DNA of 64,000 nt, from contig NC_135562.1 of NCBI RefSeq assembly GCF_964340395.1, positions 3,613,634 to 3,677,633 of the forward strand. Direction: 5' to 3'. The notes below the pieces were generated by a model. The model searched no databases. It was not told where the DNA came from and saw nothing but the letters and a program-made list of their open reading frames with translations. Source of the DNA: Glandiceps talaboti (taxonomy: Eukaryota; Hemichordata; Enteropneusta; Spengelidae). The position numbers and the translations under genes were made by a program. Positions 9,998 to 22,142 of the stretch are shown here, piece after piece; the first letter of the stretch is position 1; every line of letters begins with the position of its first letter.

Positions 9998-12069
9998 CTA
10001 TTGATATAAGAAACCAAATGATTCACATGTTTTGTTTGACATAAATATACACACAAGTGCATGATTCCTGATGATGTTTAGCATGAATTCCATGATGATT
10101 TTAGATCCTAAATTTAAGTATGTCAGAGATTCACATTTTCTTGACACCATTTCTAGTTCCCATGGTGTTTGGGGGTAGTTAGGACATTTCTCTAAATATT
10201 GCTCACTGTAGCCTATCAATAAGTGTTGAATGATATTTATATGACATTCACCGTCCTACATTCCCTTACCATGTTTTACAAATACTAAATCTTGACCTCA
10301 TTTTTGAAGATAATGTCATGGTTGCGGATTATAGTGCCACCAACGATCGGTCCCTGTATAAACAACCCATCTGAAGGGAAGGCATTGTCAAAACACTATG
10401 AAAAAAAGACTAGCTGTAAGGAAGACAAATGTCAAAGCTGTGTGCAATACCTGTACACCGATTCTAATCACACCAATGGAACAATTATCACATAGGGAAA
10501 CTAATCCTGATTGCAGCTCAAGCATTGAAAGCTTCCACAAGCACTTATATATTTATATTTGTAGTATAGCTTGTGGATACAAACATACTAGTACCTGTGG
10601 TCTAACGGTTACAGTTGGTGAAGAAGACATTTCAATAGAAATTACTTTCATACGTAAAGTATTAGTGACCTTTAATAAGAAATATTCACTTACGCCATTT
10701 TCTTGATAATCCAGGCAAAGAAGAAACCCAAACCAATACATCCTAAGACAACTATCACCACCATAATACAAATACCAGCCACTGTCAATGAAACATTTAA
10801 GATATCTTGGTATTATTTCTACTTCCTACTTCTATACTGTGTAAACATCCAAAATGATTATTATCAAACAGGCATAACGCTGGAGGCGTCCTTTAGATCT
10901 CACCCGTGTTCAGGTGAGCACGATCTATGAGATCGGTGATATCAATGCTGGATAGGGAAGATTTGAAACTGTCTATTGACTTGGATTGTTGAATGGACAG
11001 TTGTAAGAGATTCCATTCATGAATTGTCCGAGGAATCAGTGCATCAATTATGAATGCATCTCAGTCATGGTCGATAGTCATCGATTACACGTGTCAGTTT
11101 CATCCTGTCTTTTTACTTCCATAAATTTCACTTTTTTATTTCTGGTCTTTTCCCCTCTCATAACTTCGAGGTTCTGCTTCGAGTCAAGGTGATAGTTTAT
11201 CAATCGATTCACTGAGAATACACTTTTCAGCTTCCTTTGGAATGCCATCCCAGGAAGTAAAGGCGTTTAAAAAAAATAAACCTTAGGTTGTGGAGAGTAA
11301 TTTCAAGATTTTACATCTGCTACATTATGCACAATTTCAGAGAAATATCAAGTTGAACTTGTGCATCCCTTGGGGGGGGGGGGGGGTTTGCTGTATGCCA
11401 CATTGCCTCATGGGAGTCAGTAGAAAGACGTGCAATAGGTGAACAGTGAGGATTCATGATTCCCAAATGCTTCTTACTAAGTGAAAACACGTGAATATTT
11501 AGTGTTCACCTACTACATATGCATTTCTGATGACTTCCATAAGGCAACTGAAGCAATGTGACCGACAGCAAAGATTCCAAAATGAGTGACAAGTTCAGCT
11601 TGGTGCTCCTCTGTATCGCGTACAATGGAGGTTTATTTAGAATAATTAAACGACTCACTACAACCCATAGTTTAAAAAAAATGAAATTATTTCTGATGTG
11701 GCATTTTCCTTTAAATGGAAACGTCATTGCGTAAATAATGGTAGTGACATCTAAATGCTTACTACCTTCAGATAAAACATCATGGACAACATTATGTTCT
11801 GTTGCTACATGTATATCTCTGATTCTCTGATAACTCCCATGACCATGGCCAGGACTTCCACTGAACAATGAATGTGGACCAAGTTTCAACTCAATGTTTC
11901 TAGGCAATCACGCTTTATATAAGTGATGTTAAAATGATTCAAAAGAACCAAAAATTTACGAAAATATCTTTATTTTCAACTGGGATATTCCCATGACAGA
12001 CAATGAAAAGTTACTTTTTTAAACCAGGTAAGTAAAATACTTACCCCCGACTGGTCCAACATAAGACAT
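7966..12069 (-). CDS. Single-pass membrane protein with tiny ectodomain and long cytoplasmic tail (three-exon model, 714 residues)
   Basis: Exons on the minus strand are 12069-12045, 10781-10694 and 9997-7966. All junctions are GT-AG, phases are 1 and 2, and the sum of 2145 nt closes exactly. Exon 1 encodes MSYVGPVG, with an in-frame TGA upstream supporting the start. Exon 2 encodes the membrane segment (about residues 10-34: ICIMVVIVVLGCIGLGFF...) followed by IIKKM. Exon 3 encodes about 675 cytoplasmic residues: a basic juxtamembrane stretch (EREQRRRKK), an RPRRKSKKRSKKR cluster, a long acidic Ser/Thr-rich region, and a C-terminus of SDDVIYL. Tyrosine motifs include IIYESAG and NIYEPVN, which resemble SH2 or adaptor sites. 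No enzymatic domain is visible and I do not recognise the family. The topology (outside N-terminus, no cleaved signal) and a scaffold or adaptor role are inference. Confidence 0.7.
10694..10781 (-). CDS. Exon 2 of the long-tail membrane protein (transmembrane exon)
   Basis: An 88-nt exon between the acceptor ttgacag and the donor gtaagt. It starts in phase 1 and ends in phase 2, and encodes an uninterrupted hydrophobic helix followed by KK. This is the same phase pattern as the other transmembrane exons in the window (37484-37580, 47863-47947, 51867-51951). Confidence 0.8.
11925..12012. mobile_element. Fragment of a dispersed foldback element family
   Basis: The motif series (aaatttacgaaaatat, then an actgggatattcccatg end) resembles the ends of the elements at 19305, 41735, 46070 and 56905. 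It lies inside or next to the first intron of the minus-strand membrane protein gene. Only part of an arm is recognisable. Confidence 0.4.
12045..12069 (-). CDS. Exon 1 coding part of the long-tail membrane protein
   Basis: ATG followed by 22 nt and a consensus gtaagt donor. It leaves one nucleotide, which the transmembrane exon completes as Val. An in-frame TGA about 40 bases upstream, with no intervening ATG, supports this start. The short length makes it the least certain exon of the model. Confidence 0.55.
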
Positions 12070-12289
12070 GATGATTAGTGAGAATTGGTTTGTTTGGAAA
12101 TAGAAAATACATCAATGTTGAAGGAAGTGGTAGAATGTATCTCTATTCATCAGCTTTGGTATGATGTTGCACAATTGTAGTATCCTACAAATGAAAATAA
12201 AAACCTAGTTGGGTGAGAAAGGAGAGGCTAAAGAAGATAACAGAAGATTTAGATAAGATAGAAGTGAAAGGTTCTACAGTATATTATTA

Positions 12290-12492
12290 ATAATCCAAAT
12301 TAAATTCGGAAATTTCCAAATGTGCGGTGCCCTTAGTGTCCCAGTGCTAAAGCAAGAGGAAACCGGTAGCGTCAAACTGTGCATCGTCTGGGAAATTTTT
12401 AGTAGCAAACCCATTCGACTCTGGGAGGGCTCAAGCCTAGACTGCAATGTGAAGTGGCACACGAGCTAAGTGCTTGACCTCCGACAACCCCC
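12290..12492 (-). mobile_element. Degenerate SINE-like remnant
   Basis: On the minus strand a decayed tRNA-like head (agcacttagctcgtgtg, then a B-box-like ggcttgagccct) is followed by a body with a gaggaaaccggtagcg segment on the plus strand, similar in layout to the better copy at 2225-2490. Divergence is high and the call is tentative. Confidence 0.35.
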
Positions 12493-12522
12493 ATTAACTG
12501 AAATGTATGTATGCATTGTCAG

Positions 12523-12988
12523 ACCATTGTCGTAAAATAACGCGACCTCTTTACGGTAAACGATACCATTTTCGTAAAATAACGCGACCCTTTTACGGTA
12601 AACGATACCATTGTCGTAAAATAATGCGACCTCTTTTCGGTAAACGATACCATTGTCGTAAAATAACGCGACCTCTTTACGGTAAACGATACCATTGTCG
12701 TAAAATAATGCGACCTCTTTACGGTTAACGATACCATTGTCGTAAAATAATGCGTCCTCTTTTCGGTAAACGATACCATTGTCATAAAATAACGCGACCT
12801 CTTTACGGTAAACGATACCATTGTAAAATAACGCGACCTCTTTACGGTAAACGATACCATTGTCGTAAAATAATGCTACCTCTTTACGGTAAACGATACC
12901 ACTTTCGTAAAATAATGCGACCTCTTTACAGTAAACGATACCATTGTCGTAAAATAATGCGACCTCTTTACGGTAAACGATACAATTG
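12523..12988. repeat. 42-bp minisatellite, about 11 copies
   Basis: Head-to-tail copies of a 42-base unit with core cgtaaaataacgcgacc...tttacggtaaacgatacc. Each unit contains the short inverted repeat cgtaaa/tttacg. One unit (near 12823) is two bases short. Because 42 is a multiple of 3, several frames on both strands stay open through the array; these are repeat artefacts rather than proteins. Confidence 0.95.
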
Positions 12989-13015
12989 TTCATCTTCCCA
13001 CTACTTAGTCTAGTT

Positions 13016-13140
13016 CCACTCTGGGTGACCAGACTGTGGTTTAACCACACCACAGGTATAAACGTATACTGTTTATACCTGTGGTGTGGTTAAACCACAG
13101 TCTGGTCACCCAGAGTGGTTAAACCACAGTCTGGTCACCC
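13016..13140. mobile_element. Perfect 48-bp-arm hairpin plus an extra arm copy
   Basis: Arms 13016-13063 and 13071-13118 are exact reverse complements separated by a seven-base loop (gtatact). The outer end contains ctgggtgaccagactgtgg. Bases 13119-13140 then repeat part of the right arm directly (accacagtctggtcaccc), as if an arm had been partly duplicated. A recent foldback insertion is likely. Confidence 0.75.
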
Positions 13141-16100
13141 AGACTACCCGCTACTAGATAGAACAAAATATTCTGGCATGTAAGTTAGAATTAGTTAGAC
13201 GTACTTTCAGTGTGGTTGTAAAATGTACCTTTAACAAATATATGAAAATATCATTGAAAGTAATACAGAAAAGTGTTGAAATTGTTTGCTCTCCACCTTG
13301 AACTATGATCGCTGAAGTCAACGTCTGGACACGTAATCTTTTTGTGTGTGTTATAACGTGACGTGAGCACGACTAAATACGATAGTCAAAAATAGTAGAC
13401 GACATATAGGAATTTTCAGTAATCATTCAACCTAGACTGAGTTTATAGTCGTGTTTTTATACTTACAAAGAGGGTTGCATAGAAACACAACTATTTTTCT
13501 TTCAAAAAAGATACTCCGTTTAATAGTCGACCCAATGATTTATAGAGCACGGGAAATTCTTATTAAATCTCAAAACAGCTTAAGGTCGTCTGCTTGTAAA
13601 TCAGACACAACTAACCGACAACGTATTCTCTCTACTGGTCGAATCTGTGACGTCAGAGTGGAACAATTTGGCAAATGATAATATTTTTTTACGAGTATAT
13701 TAAACATTTTTTGATAAAGATACGTATCATAAGTAACCAAATCATCGATGGTTGTTTTCTAATATTATAAGTTTGGATCTAATTGCGTGACGTCACAATT
13801 TTGTTTCAGATATACATGTGACCTTTGACACCAGAATAACGTCACGTTGTTTATGTTCCACTAGACGGACGATGTCTGTAGTTCAGAGCCCGTGTTGTCT
13901 GATACGCCGACTATAAATTCTTTAAATGTACACAAATAAGCTTTTTGTTTTCGATGTGCGTTCGTCTGTCTCTTGCTTGAGTCTATAATTCTACAGGTTC
14001 AAAATTTGTTAATTAAACTGTGTTATTTACTCCGAAATTTCGTGGCGGGAAAGAATTGCAGACTAAATGGTAGTACCGATGAACTCTGCCCTAGAGTCGG
14101 TCACCGCTCAAATCAAAATACTGAAATACAATATTTACATATTGTCATTGAAATACAAGAAATATGTCCACACTACAGAGCACGACAAATATTAATGGGG
14201 CCAGCGTGGACACATGGGTATGTACTCGGTGCTTCAACATACGAAAGTGGGTACTAAACCAAATCCAGAACAAATCGAGGTGTGTCTACTTGCGTTGTTG
14301 AAATAGGGGTTTTGTTGTCAGTGGCAGGACAAACCCTCTTTTCTACTCGCATTAAAATACGGTACGGACTTTGTAAAAAATATATTACAAGTACTAAAGT
14401 ATTATAGTATGCACACACTGTAGTTCTGTCGCGTTTGAGGTGTACACATTATTCTGAAGTAAAAAATACATAATTGACTTACCTAGCCTACAGGGATTGA
14501 TACCTGTATGAGAACGTTCCCTTTTAGCGTACACAAATGCCTCTTCTCAATATACACCCACAAATTCGAAACCAGAGAAAATGTTATGAGTTCACTAGCA
14601 CTAATATTCAACATGGCGGGATATATTGTGTTATGGTCGAATTTTATCGGCGATGACAGTATTTACAAACGATATTTCCAGCTGACGTCATCGCCTTCTA
14701 AATTGTCACCATTTTGACGGTAGATTCAAGCGGAGATTTCCTTCGAATACTAGTATATGGTTTCGTCAACCAAAAGGACGAGAACTGACGAGGTGGCTGA
14801 CTGACTGGTACGCTACGAATGGACAATGACAACCCAAAGTGTTGTCCTTAGCTTTTGGTCGGCTGAGTTAATATTTAACTAAACAACATACAAGCGATTG
14901 TCGACACCCACCTACGTACTAGTAATTAATTCTGAATGATGGAATTTTATGACAATGCAGGGTAACATGCAAATAGATCGGTTACACCTACACAGTTCTG
15001 ACAAGTAGCTATCTGAGAATCATCTAACACGGGCACTTGAATCAATCTGCATAATTAAAAAATGTACGATTCAAGTACTTGTGGCTATCTAACATGTTAC
15101 ACTGACTTAGATTCAAGTACACCGTAGCTGTAGGGTCCGGTCGAAGTCATATGTGTGTGCCAGTGTGCGTCTCTGTCTGTCTAGTGTGCACACGCGCGCG
15201 CCCGATGTCATTAAACAGTAAGGAAATAATTTGTGCTTTAATCTCAACGTTACGTATACCGACAACAGTTTTCTCTGTGAGAAAGCATTCAGTAATTGCA
15301 AGGGGGACGGCTGATGGAAAGAGGCCAGGGCTAATGCGTAAAACGTGACCCTCCCCAATTCCAACGTGCTAAAAAGTGACCATCTCTCTCAATTTCCTTT
15401 CTCTAAATCATGACCCGACCCCTGATAACACATTTGAAAAACATGGGTTAAGATGCTGTCAGACATAGAAGAGGACACGAGTCCCAGAATGGCAATGGTA
15501 AGGACTTAATCCCACCGCTGCCACCATGTTCAGAATTATAAAGGCAGTGTTACATCTCACTACCACCATGTCTTTTACCTAGGGTGGATCATTTCCTTGT
15601 GATTTCGCCACTAACACAATACTCTAACTATTTACATTGAAGTTGAAACCGAAACACTTCAAAATTCCATGGCCAGATAAGGAAATACTCATCGTATCTA
15701 TTCACACCTATAATTGGACACTTGGACAGCTGGCGTAAATGTGTGTCTGGCCATAAATGCTTATGTTACATATTATACACACACCGTATTATACGTACAA
15801 GCGATCACATGCCACTTCTGCCTATGCAGACACGCCTACACTCCCGCGTATCGAATATACTTACGCACTACGTGTGTGCCTAGATATCATATGTACTACA
15901 TGTTCCAGGATATGTAAGTATTAAATATATTATGTGGACGCCTAGTTTCGGAAAATTCATCAAAGCCTAAATTCCTCACATTTTGTATAATTCCATATGT
16001 TCCTTCGAGGTCAGTCTGCAAGTGTGTACAGGCATTGTTTTAGATTTATCATCGGTTCTCCTAACCCCATATGCAGAAACAAAAATACCAGATCTAAACT

Positions 16101-16620
16101 GATGATCACTGGTGTCTCTAGACCGACTCGACCGAGTTACACAACATTGAAAACATCTTTTGTATCCTATTAAGAAAGAAATCGCCAGCTGGTTGATAAA
16201 AATGATGGAAATAGAGGTAAATAAAAACATCTAGCCGCTTTCACCACGTCAGATTTTAATCAGATCGAGCTAGTGAAAATTTTATACCCCAATATTAACT
16301 CAAGGAACTGCATGATTAGATCACTTCTATCAACTCCGATCATTATTCACTGTGTATTTATATATTATTTTCATATTCAAAGAAACTAACAAATTCTAGA
16401 ACCTGCGGTCCAGTGGGCAGTGATTTATTGTACATCAGGTAAAATCTTCAACGATCTTTAACAAATGTGAGTTTTAATTTTGCGTATCCATTTTTGTACT
16501 TTAAATCATGATAGATGTTCGCTCTGTGATTCCATTTTCAAAGAAACCTCACTGCAAACACTCACGCAAACAGTTTCTAACCTATTGCATCGACTTCTAC
16601 TCCACGTGATGTTCTAGTTG
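13141..16620. other. Gene-free stretch
   Basis: I see no exon, RNA gene or recognisable mobile element in these 3.5 kb. The open frames of 60-95 codons lack family motifs, and none is flanked by convincing splice sites that join to a neighbour. Confidence 0.4.
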
Positions 16621-16789
16621 CAGCTAGTGCAGCTCTAAAGATAGTTTTTCTAACGGTGCATGTGAACTAAACAAAAGAGTGGGTTCAAAATTGTCGTAGA
16701 GGGCCATGTAAATATCAACCAGTAATACACTATACGATAGAGTGTGCCAACAGAAACTCAAGCTTAGATAGGATTTTGCCAAAATAACT

Positions 16790-17817
16790 CTACCCACAGT
16801 TCCACTTCTTTTGTATATTATGGATAACGTCTCTCGTTGGTATCGCATCCATCCCTAGCATTTTGCAATATGTCGATTCATTATGGTGACAATGTATTGT
16901 TACGTTTTCTTGGACAGATCGAAATTCAGCCACATCACTTGCAAAGTTGCCATCATAGTTTTTGACTTTGTCCCAGAATGTACGATTAAAGTAATCATAC
17001 AGTTTAAAGTCCGGTGCTGATACTTTTCTTATAATGTTCATCATTTCGTGAGTGATTGGTGGTTGTTCTGACTCATGTACCTTCATTGGTTGATATACTA
17101 TATCCTCAAACTCCCAACACATCAATTTCTTCAGTAAAACAAGAGATTCATCGTAGTATTCAGTCAACATAACCAAATCAAGTTCTTTATCCAATTTGCG
17201 TAGCTTAATATCTATCGTATGTTCATTGTCATACCCAGATAATCCAAATCGGAAGAATTGACTATTCATCTCCTCAGAGTGAACACCACTTTCATCGTAC
17301 TTAGCCTTCGTATTCTTTAAGATAATCTAAAAATGGATTTGATGAATTAGGAAACCTTTCATATACCTTAAAATAATAAAAGTGAGATCGCAAACGTGTG
17401 TGTGGTGATCTGAAATTTGTAAAGTATTTGGCATCATGAACGACTTTTTCCAACGCTGGTCGGTTATACTGTAGATGATACGCAATGTAGTTATAACCCG
17501 GAAAATCCGTGCAATTGTATCGATGGATATTTAAACTGTTCGTTTTCGTGTTCACGGTGATGACAGTATCGAGATTTGGAGCTAAGACAGCAACGAGATC
17601 ATGTTTTATCCCATATCTGTACAAAATGGTCGCCAGTGTACTGCTTCCAGTTTTGTATGTTTTAGTGTAGACGAAATTAATCACAGGCTGGCAAGATGAA
17701 GTAGCCGACTCTTGGCATATATGTAGTTGAGAGGAAATATAGCCCTTACTGATATGATGCATTGGTGTACTTTTGCTGCAATCATCTCTCCGTGTGTTTA
17801 AGAAATCCGGGTGTTTT
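16790..17817 (-). pseudogene. Galactose-3-O-sulfotransferase-like copy 1, frameshifted main exon
   Basis: Homologous along its length to the open copies at 22959-23985 and 29886-30912. The exon starts after the conserved acceptor (tttgtag at 17818) and reads through the PAPS-binding motif TKTYKTGSSTL and the YFTNFRSPHTRLRSHFYY segment. It then breaks near 17303, where gcctt replaces the gctt of the other copies: a one-base insertion. Downstream the homology resumes in another frame from EEMNSQFFRFGLSGYDNE to the end KKWNCG. The second part lacks the active-site half, so the product would be a truncated, inactive enzyme. An assembly error in a single base is the alternative. Confidence 0.85.
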
Positions 17818-18135
17818 CTACAAATGAAATATTAATAAATGAATATGGAGACTTGTTTGGCCATCCATACTTGGGATGTGTGTTGATAAGAAGAGCAATA
17901 CTATTTCGGTTGTAAACTAAAATCCCCACTTCGTTCCCAGTTATCCACATTTGTTATTTGGGTCTCCATCCTCCCAGTTGCCTGAGAACTGATGCTTCCT
18001 GTACAGTTTTAATCGATCCAATTGATGGTGAATGTCCGTTATCACTGATAGATGTTCATTGACTTAGAATGATTTCTAATTCTAATAATAATTAATAATT
18101 GATTTGTGACTACAGTAAATTTTACCGTGGTTGCA

Positions 18136-18141
18136 AAAAGA

Positions 18142-18181
<40 letters not shown>

Positions 18182-18182
18182 G
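18136..18182. repeat. (ATT)n microsatellite
   Basis: About 15 copies of ATT inside the intron of sulfotransferase copy 1. The other two copies lack it at the homologous position. Confidence 0.95.
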
Positions 18183-19029
18183 ACTTTATTTAATCTCGAT
18201 AGACTGTTGAGCCAGTGGCTCTTCTCACACAGTGTCGAGAAGTTCTCAAAAGACGGCATAGACTGAACGGGGCCCGGGTGAAAATGGGCCGAGAAATCAC
18301 AGCCTTCCTGTCACAAAATGCTAAGATCAGAAAAATAGAAGTTGTCGACCGTGAGTAAAACAATCGTTCCTAACTGTAGAAGATGAGTTTGTGGCAGGGT
18401 ACTAGAACAGTCCATCATAGTGAGATGAATGGCACATTTTTGTCGCTGGTTGAGCCAGATCTTTGATTTAGAGGAATACTTTTGGTGAAAGCTCAGGCCA
18501 CTGTTTATTTGGCACACTTGGGTGAATAAAAACACTTTTAATTATTCGATGTTCCGGTCTTTTAATTTCATAACATACTGTTTGCCATGGGTCAATTGTC
18601 TAAATAATAACGAAGGTCAATGTCAACATTTAAAAATCACTTGTAATCATTTCCAAAAAACCTTCTGTATGTTTTATATAGAAATCTTGCAATCAAAGTC
18701 TTCAAAGTACTATCTGTTGAAGATCTCAATGCAACACTTGCAGTCTGCTAACTTCCAAAGTATCAGGGTCATGTTGGGGTCAATATGCATGTGCTGCCAT
18801 GTTGGAATCAACTGTTTACCAACCATGATGAGAGCCCTCAACGGTGAGTCTGGGTAGCAATGACTAATATCCAGTTTACTCGTCCCTTATACAAATATTA
18901 ATACTTAGTAGTAATTCTGTGCAGTACCTGAAACAAGTTATGTTTAAAACTTTGTTCAAAATTACCACAGTAACATCCGTAAACTTTAGATTGTTTGCTT
19001 TAAAACATTCTAACCACAGAAAATCTTAC

Positions 19030-19153
19030 CGAAAGTTCTTTATTCTCTGCTTGTATGGTTTATATAGTAACAGTGGAATGTTATAGCATAGGAAGGAGAA
19101 AATTATCAAAACTGTCAGGATCAGAATGTGTCTGAAAACTCGATTTCTTTGTT
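19030..19153 (-). CDS. Membrane-anchor exon of sulfotransferase copy 1
   Basis: A 124-nt exon bounded by ttacttacag and gtaaga, in phase 1 at its start and phase 2 at its end. It encodes a type II signal anchor (FRHILILTVLIIFSFLCYN, then PLLLYKPYKQRIKNFR). The two leftover bases CG join the A at 17817 to give Arg-Lys-His-Pro-Asp. The upstream exon with the start codon was not found. Confidence 0.7.
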
Positions 19154-19304
19154 CTGTAAGTAAAATATAAAAAAGAAAGAATACATTTTAATTGGAGCCT
19201 CCGAGGAAAGGATGTGATAGAAGCTTTCTCAATCTGTATCATGTGTTGTGCTTTCTCCTGTAATCTTGACACCAATACGAATTGTTTGTCAACTGGTGCT
19301 CTTG

Positions 19305-19690
19305 AAGGGGAGGACCACTTCAGGACTAAATATATTTTCGTAAACTTTGGGTTTTTGAGTTATTTCATGATTTTACATTATATATTATATAATTTTCCCT
19401 TGGTAGCCAAGGAACACTTTTAATTGAAACACTTCAACCACTTTGTTCTTTTGATGATACACCATTGATGGGTATTAGCTATAGCAGACATGAATGTTTA
19501 TTAGATGTACAATGAATATTCATGACTCATAAGGGCTTATTTCCTTTAGACAACTAGTCGTGACTCAATGGTGTATCACTTAAAAAACAATAGAAGTGAA
19601 ACAGAGTTTCAATTTGGCAACAGAGCGAAAAATAGGTGATGTGAAATCATGAACTGACTCTCCAAACCCCAAACCTATCAAAATGATATT
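19305..19690. mobile_element. Foldback element, dispersed family
   Basis: Inverted arms of roughly 150 bases. The left arm contains aaatatattttcgtaaac, tttcatgattttac and ccaaggaacact; the right arm contains gtttcaatttggcaac and gatgtgaaatcatgaac as their complements. The same motif order is found at 41735-42012, 46070-46215 and 56905-57085, which defines a family of non-autonomous elements. No coding capacity. Confidence 0.6.
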
Positions 19691-20599
19691 AATTTTACTT
19701 TTACTAACTGTATTGGCTAACTTAGCTTAATTTTTTGATTTTGGCATCCAATGTTTGCAACCGATTCTATACCCCCCTTGCCTGCCTCCATGTTAGAACC
19801 ATTACATGGTATTGGTAACAAAATATTTGTTGATATCTATTTTATATTGCTATAGATAGTATGTTATATTATAAATATGGGTGACCCGATGTAGGGTATA
19901 GTATGGTAGTCCCTTGCAATAAAATAGTTATTTATATTATGTTAGAGAGCAAGAGAGAACATGATTTAGCAACACTAATATTTATCTCGTCTGGAGAGTT
20001 ACTCGGGTGCTTCATACTGGTAAATGCTATATTATGAATTCGTTTAAACTTAATGTACTGAGTACACACTATATGCGAAGAGTAACCCGAATGCCTTAGA
20101 AGTGTGTCATACATGGCTTGGAATACCAAGAAGTATATTGTAACCAGGTCTGTAACGTCTAACTGTTGTACTCATGAACTCATTTACGGTACATTGCTGA
20201 TTTTGTTGCCAGTGCATGCCGATAACATCATGTAAAAAATACACAATCGTTAATGTCTTACCTATATACATCTTTCTAGCCGTAGAGACCCATGCAAGCA
20301 GACTTCTCTCTCTGGACAGTATAGACCTGACTGCTAGTCTGAATTACACAATATACTCCACCCACATTATGACGTCGTCCATCAATCCATCAATATAAGA
20401 CCCCCCGCGACCTGGTGCATTGCATGAGATTTACAGAATTGTGTATAGCGAAACCATTGATGGCCATTTTATTTTCACCTTCAGTAAGGTAACCTTTTGC
20501 TTTAGTGATATGTGTCTGTCTGTCTGACAGTCCTACCTTCAGAACTACATTCTAATATGTACAGCCAATCACACAATACTTTGTCTGTCTCATTCTTTA

Positions 20600-20603
20600 T
20601 GTC

Positions 20604-20682
<79 letters not shown>

Positions 20683-20692
20683 GGCTGACTGG
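20600..20692. repeat. (CTGT)n microsatellite
   Basis: About 21 tandem CTGT units, degenerating at both ends. Confidence 0.97.
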
Positions 20693-20809
20693 CTGTCTGC
20701 CCGCCTGTGCCAAATTTGTCTCAAAAACGGCCAACTCAATTCAAATAAAGCTGTTAGTTCTAATGAGATATTTGTATAATTAATGACTATAGGTAATTAT
20801 GCTATATCT

Positions 20810-21660
20810 CAGGAATACATGCAATCTCCCAGCATTCTGACGGGTGATTTTAATGTAGATTATTGTAGTAGGGATAATCAGAGTAACAAACTAATTTCTA
20901 TATTACAGTGTTTACACCTTGAGTAGATTATCTCGGTCCTCACTCGCGTTACTTCCAATTCATCAACTATTATTGATCACATATATACAAATATTAGTAC
21001 ATGTAGAATTCATGCCGGAACTATTAATTCAAACTAACATATCGGACCATTTCCTACTTTTACTTTACTTTTCCTACTGGGACTATTCCTAACACAGATA
21101 TTAATTTTAGGCAAATAATTTCTTGGTCAACCTCTGCAGCATACCTTTTTCCTCAATCCGACAACGGAACTTGAAGTATGTAATCTTCAGAAAACCCTAG
21201 ATCCCCAAAAGCATGTGGTTGGGACAATTTGCCCCCTCAGCTATTAATTGATTCTGCAGATATTAAAGCACACCCGTTTACACATATCTTTAATTTGTCA
21301 TTTTCTAATATCATATTTCCTTCTGTTTTGAAAATCGCAAAGGTCACGCATATTTTCAAAAAAGGGGGAAAATTGTGATCCCGGAAATTATCAACCAGTA
21401 TCCATTCTACTTCCTTTTAATAAGAATTTGGAAAACATAGTTAACAACCAATTTATTATATTTTTGATACTATTCAAACATTAATACTGGTTTAGGAAGA
21501 AACACAATTACTATACTAAGTTGTAAATGATTAACATGATAAATCATATTTTTAAACAAATGGATCAAAGTAACCCGGGCCCACTCTTGGTATATTCATC
21601 GACTTCAGCAAAGCATCTGATTCAATTAATCATAAGAATTATTAGATAAGCTGGAACAAT
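20810..21660 (+). mobile_element. Decayed non-LTR (LINE) retrotransposon remnant
   Basis: Conceptual translation across several frames and stops gives, in order, hallmarks of a jockey/CR1-like ORF2. Endonuclease: LTGDFNVDY, then IDHIYTN, then ISDHF. Reverse transcriptase: GWDNLPPQLL, FPSVLKIAKVTHIFKKG, a remnant of PGNYQPVSILLPF, and IDFSKASDSINH. Many frameshifts and stops and the missing YxDD region mark it as long dead. It ends where the second sulfotransferase unit begins. Confidence 0.8.
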
Positions 21661-22142
21661 GAGGGTGGGGGCGGGGGTTATGGAGGCGGGGTTAATAATA
21701 CATTCATTGATTGGTTTTGTATGGAGGGGTATTAGGGACATGAATGCAACATGTAAAACGTTTGGTATTGGTACATAACACTTAAGCTTGTCGACTAGTA
21801 TATTAACAAGTTAAAAGTCTGACAGATTTTGACACTAACCATTATCATTAGAAATACAAATACAAGTACACGTACATACGGGAGGTTTTCTCCAGCGTCT
21901 AAAACTCTAACAATCCCCAATTTAAAAATAATACTGCCTTGACATCCCTTTACACAGTTTCAGCGCTATAATACAGGCCCCCTCCCTACAAATTGTATAC
22001 CCTACCATAGAAGGAATATGGCACTTTTGTTGATGGAACGTCACTTAAGCTCTTTGTACAGTGACATCATATGTAGACAACTGGAAACAACAAAAACACA
22101 GGGTTGTTCAATTTAATTGATTAAATTTATTATCTAAATAAT

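Noticed and set aside
11506-11907. 133-residue minus-strand frame in the first intron of the long-tail gene
   Set aside because: No recognisable domain and no splice sites that join it in phase to the neighbouring exons. It is dispensable, because exons 1 and 2 already close in phase.
12466-13053. 195-residue frame with 14-residue repeats on the minus strand
   Set aside because: Produced by the 42-bp minisatellite. Other frames on both strands are equally open, and no start, splice site or family supports a protein.
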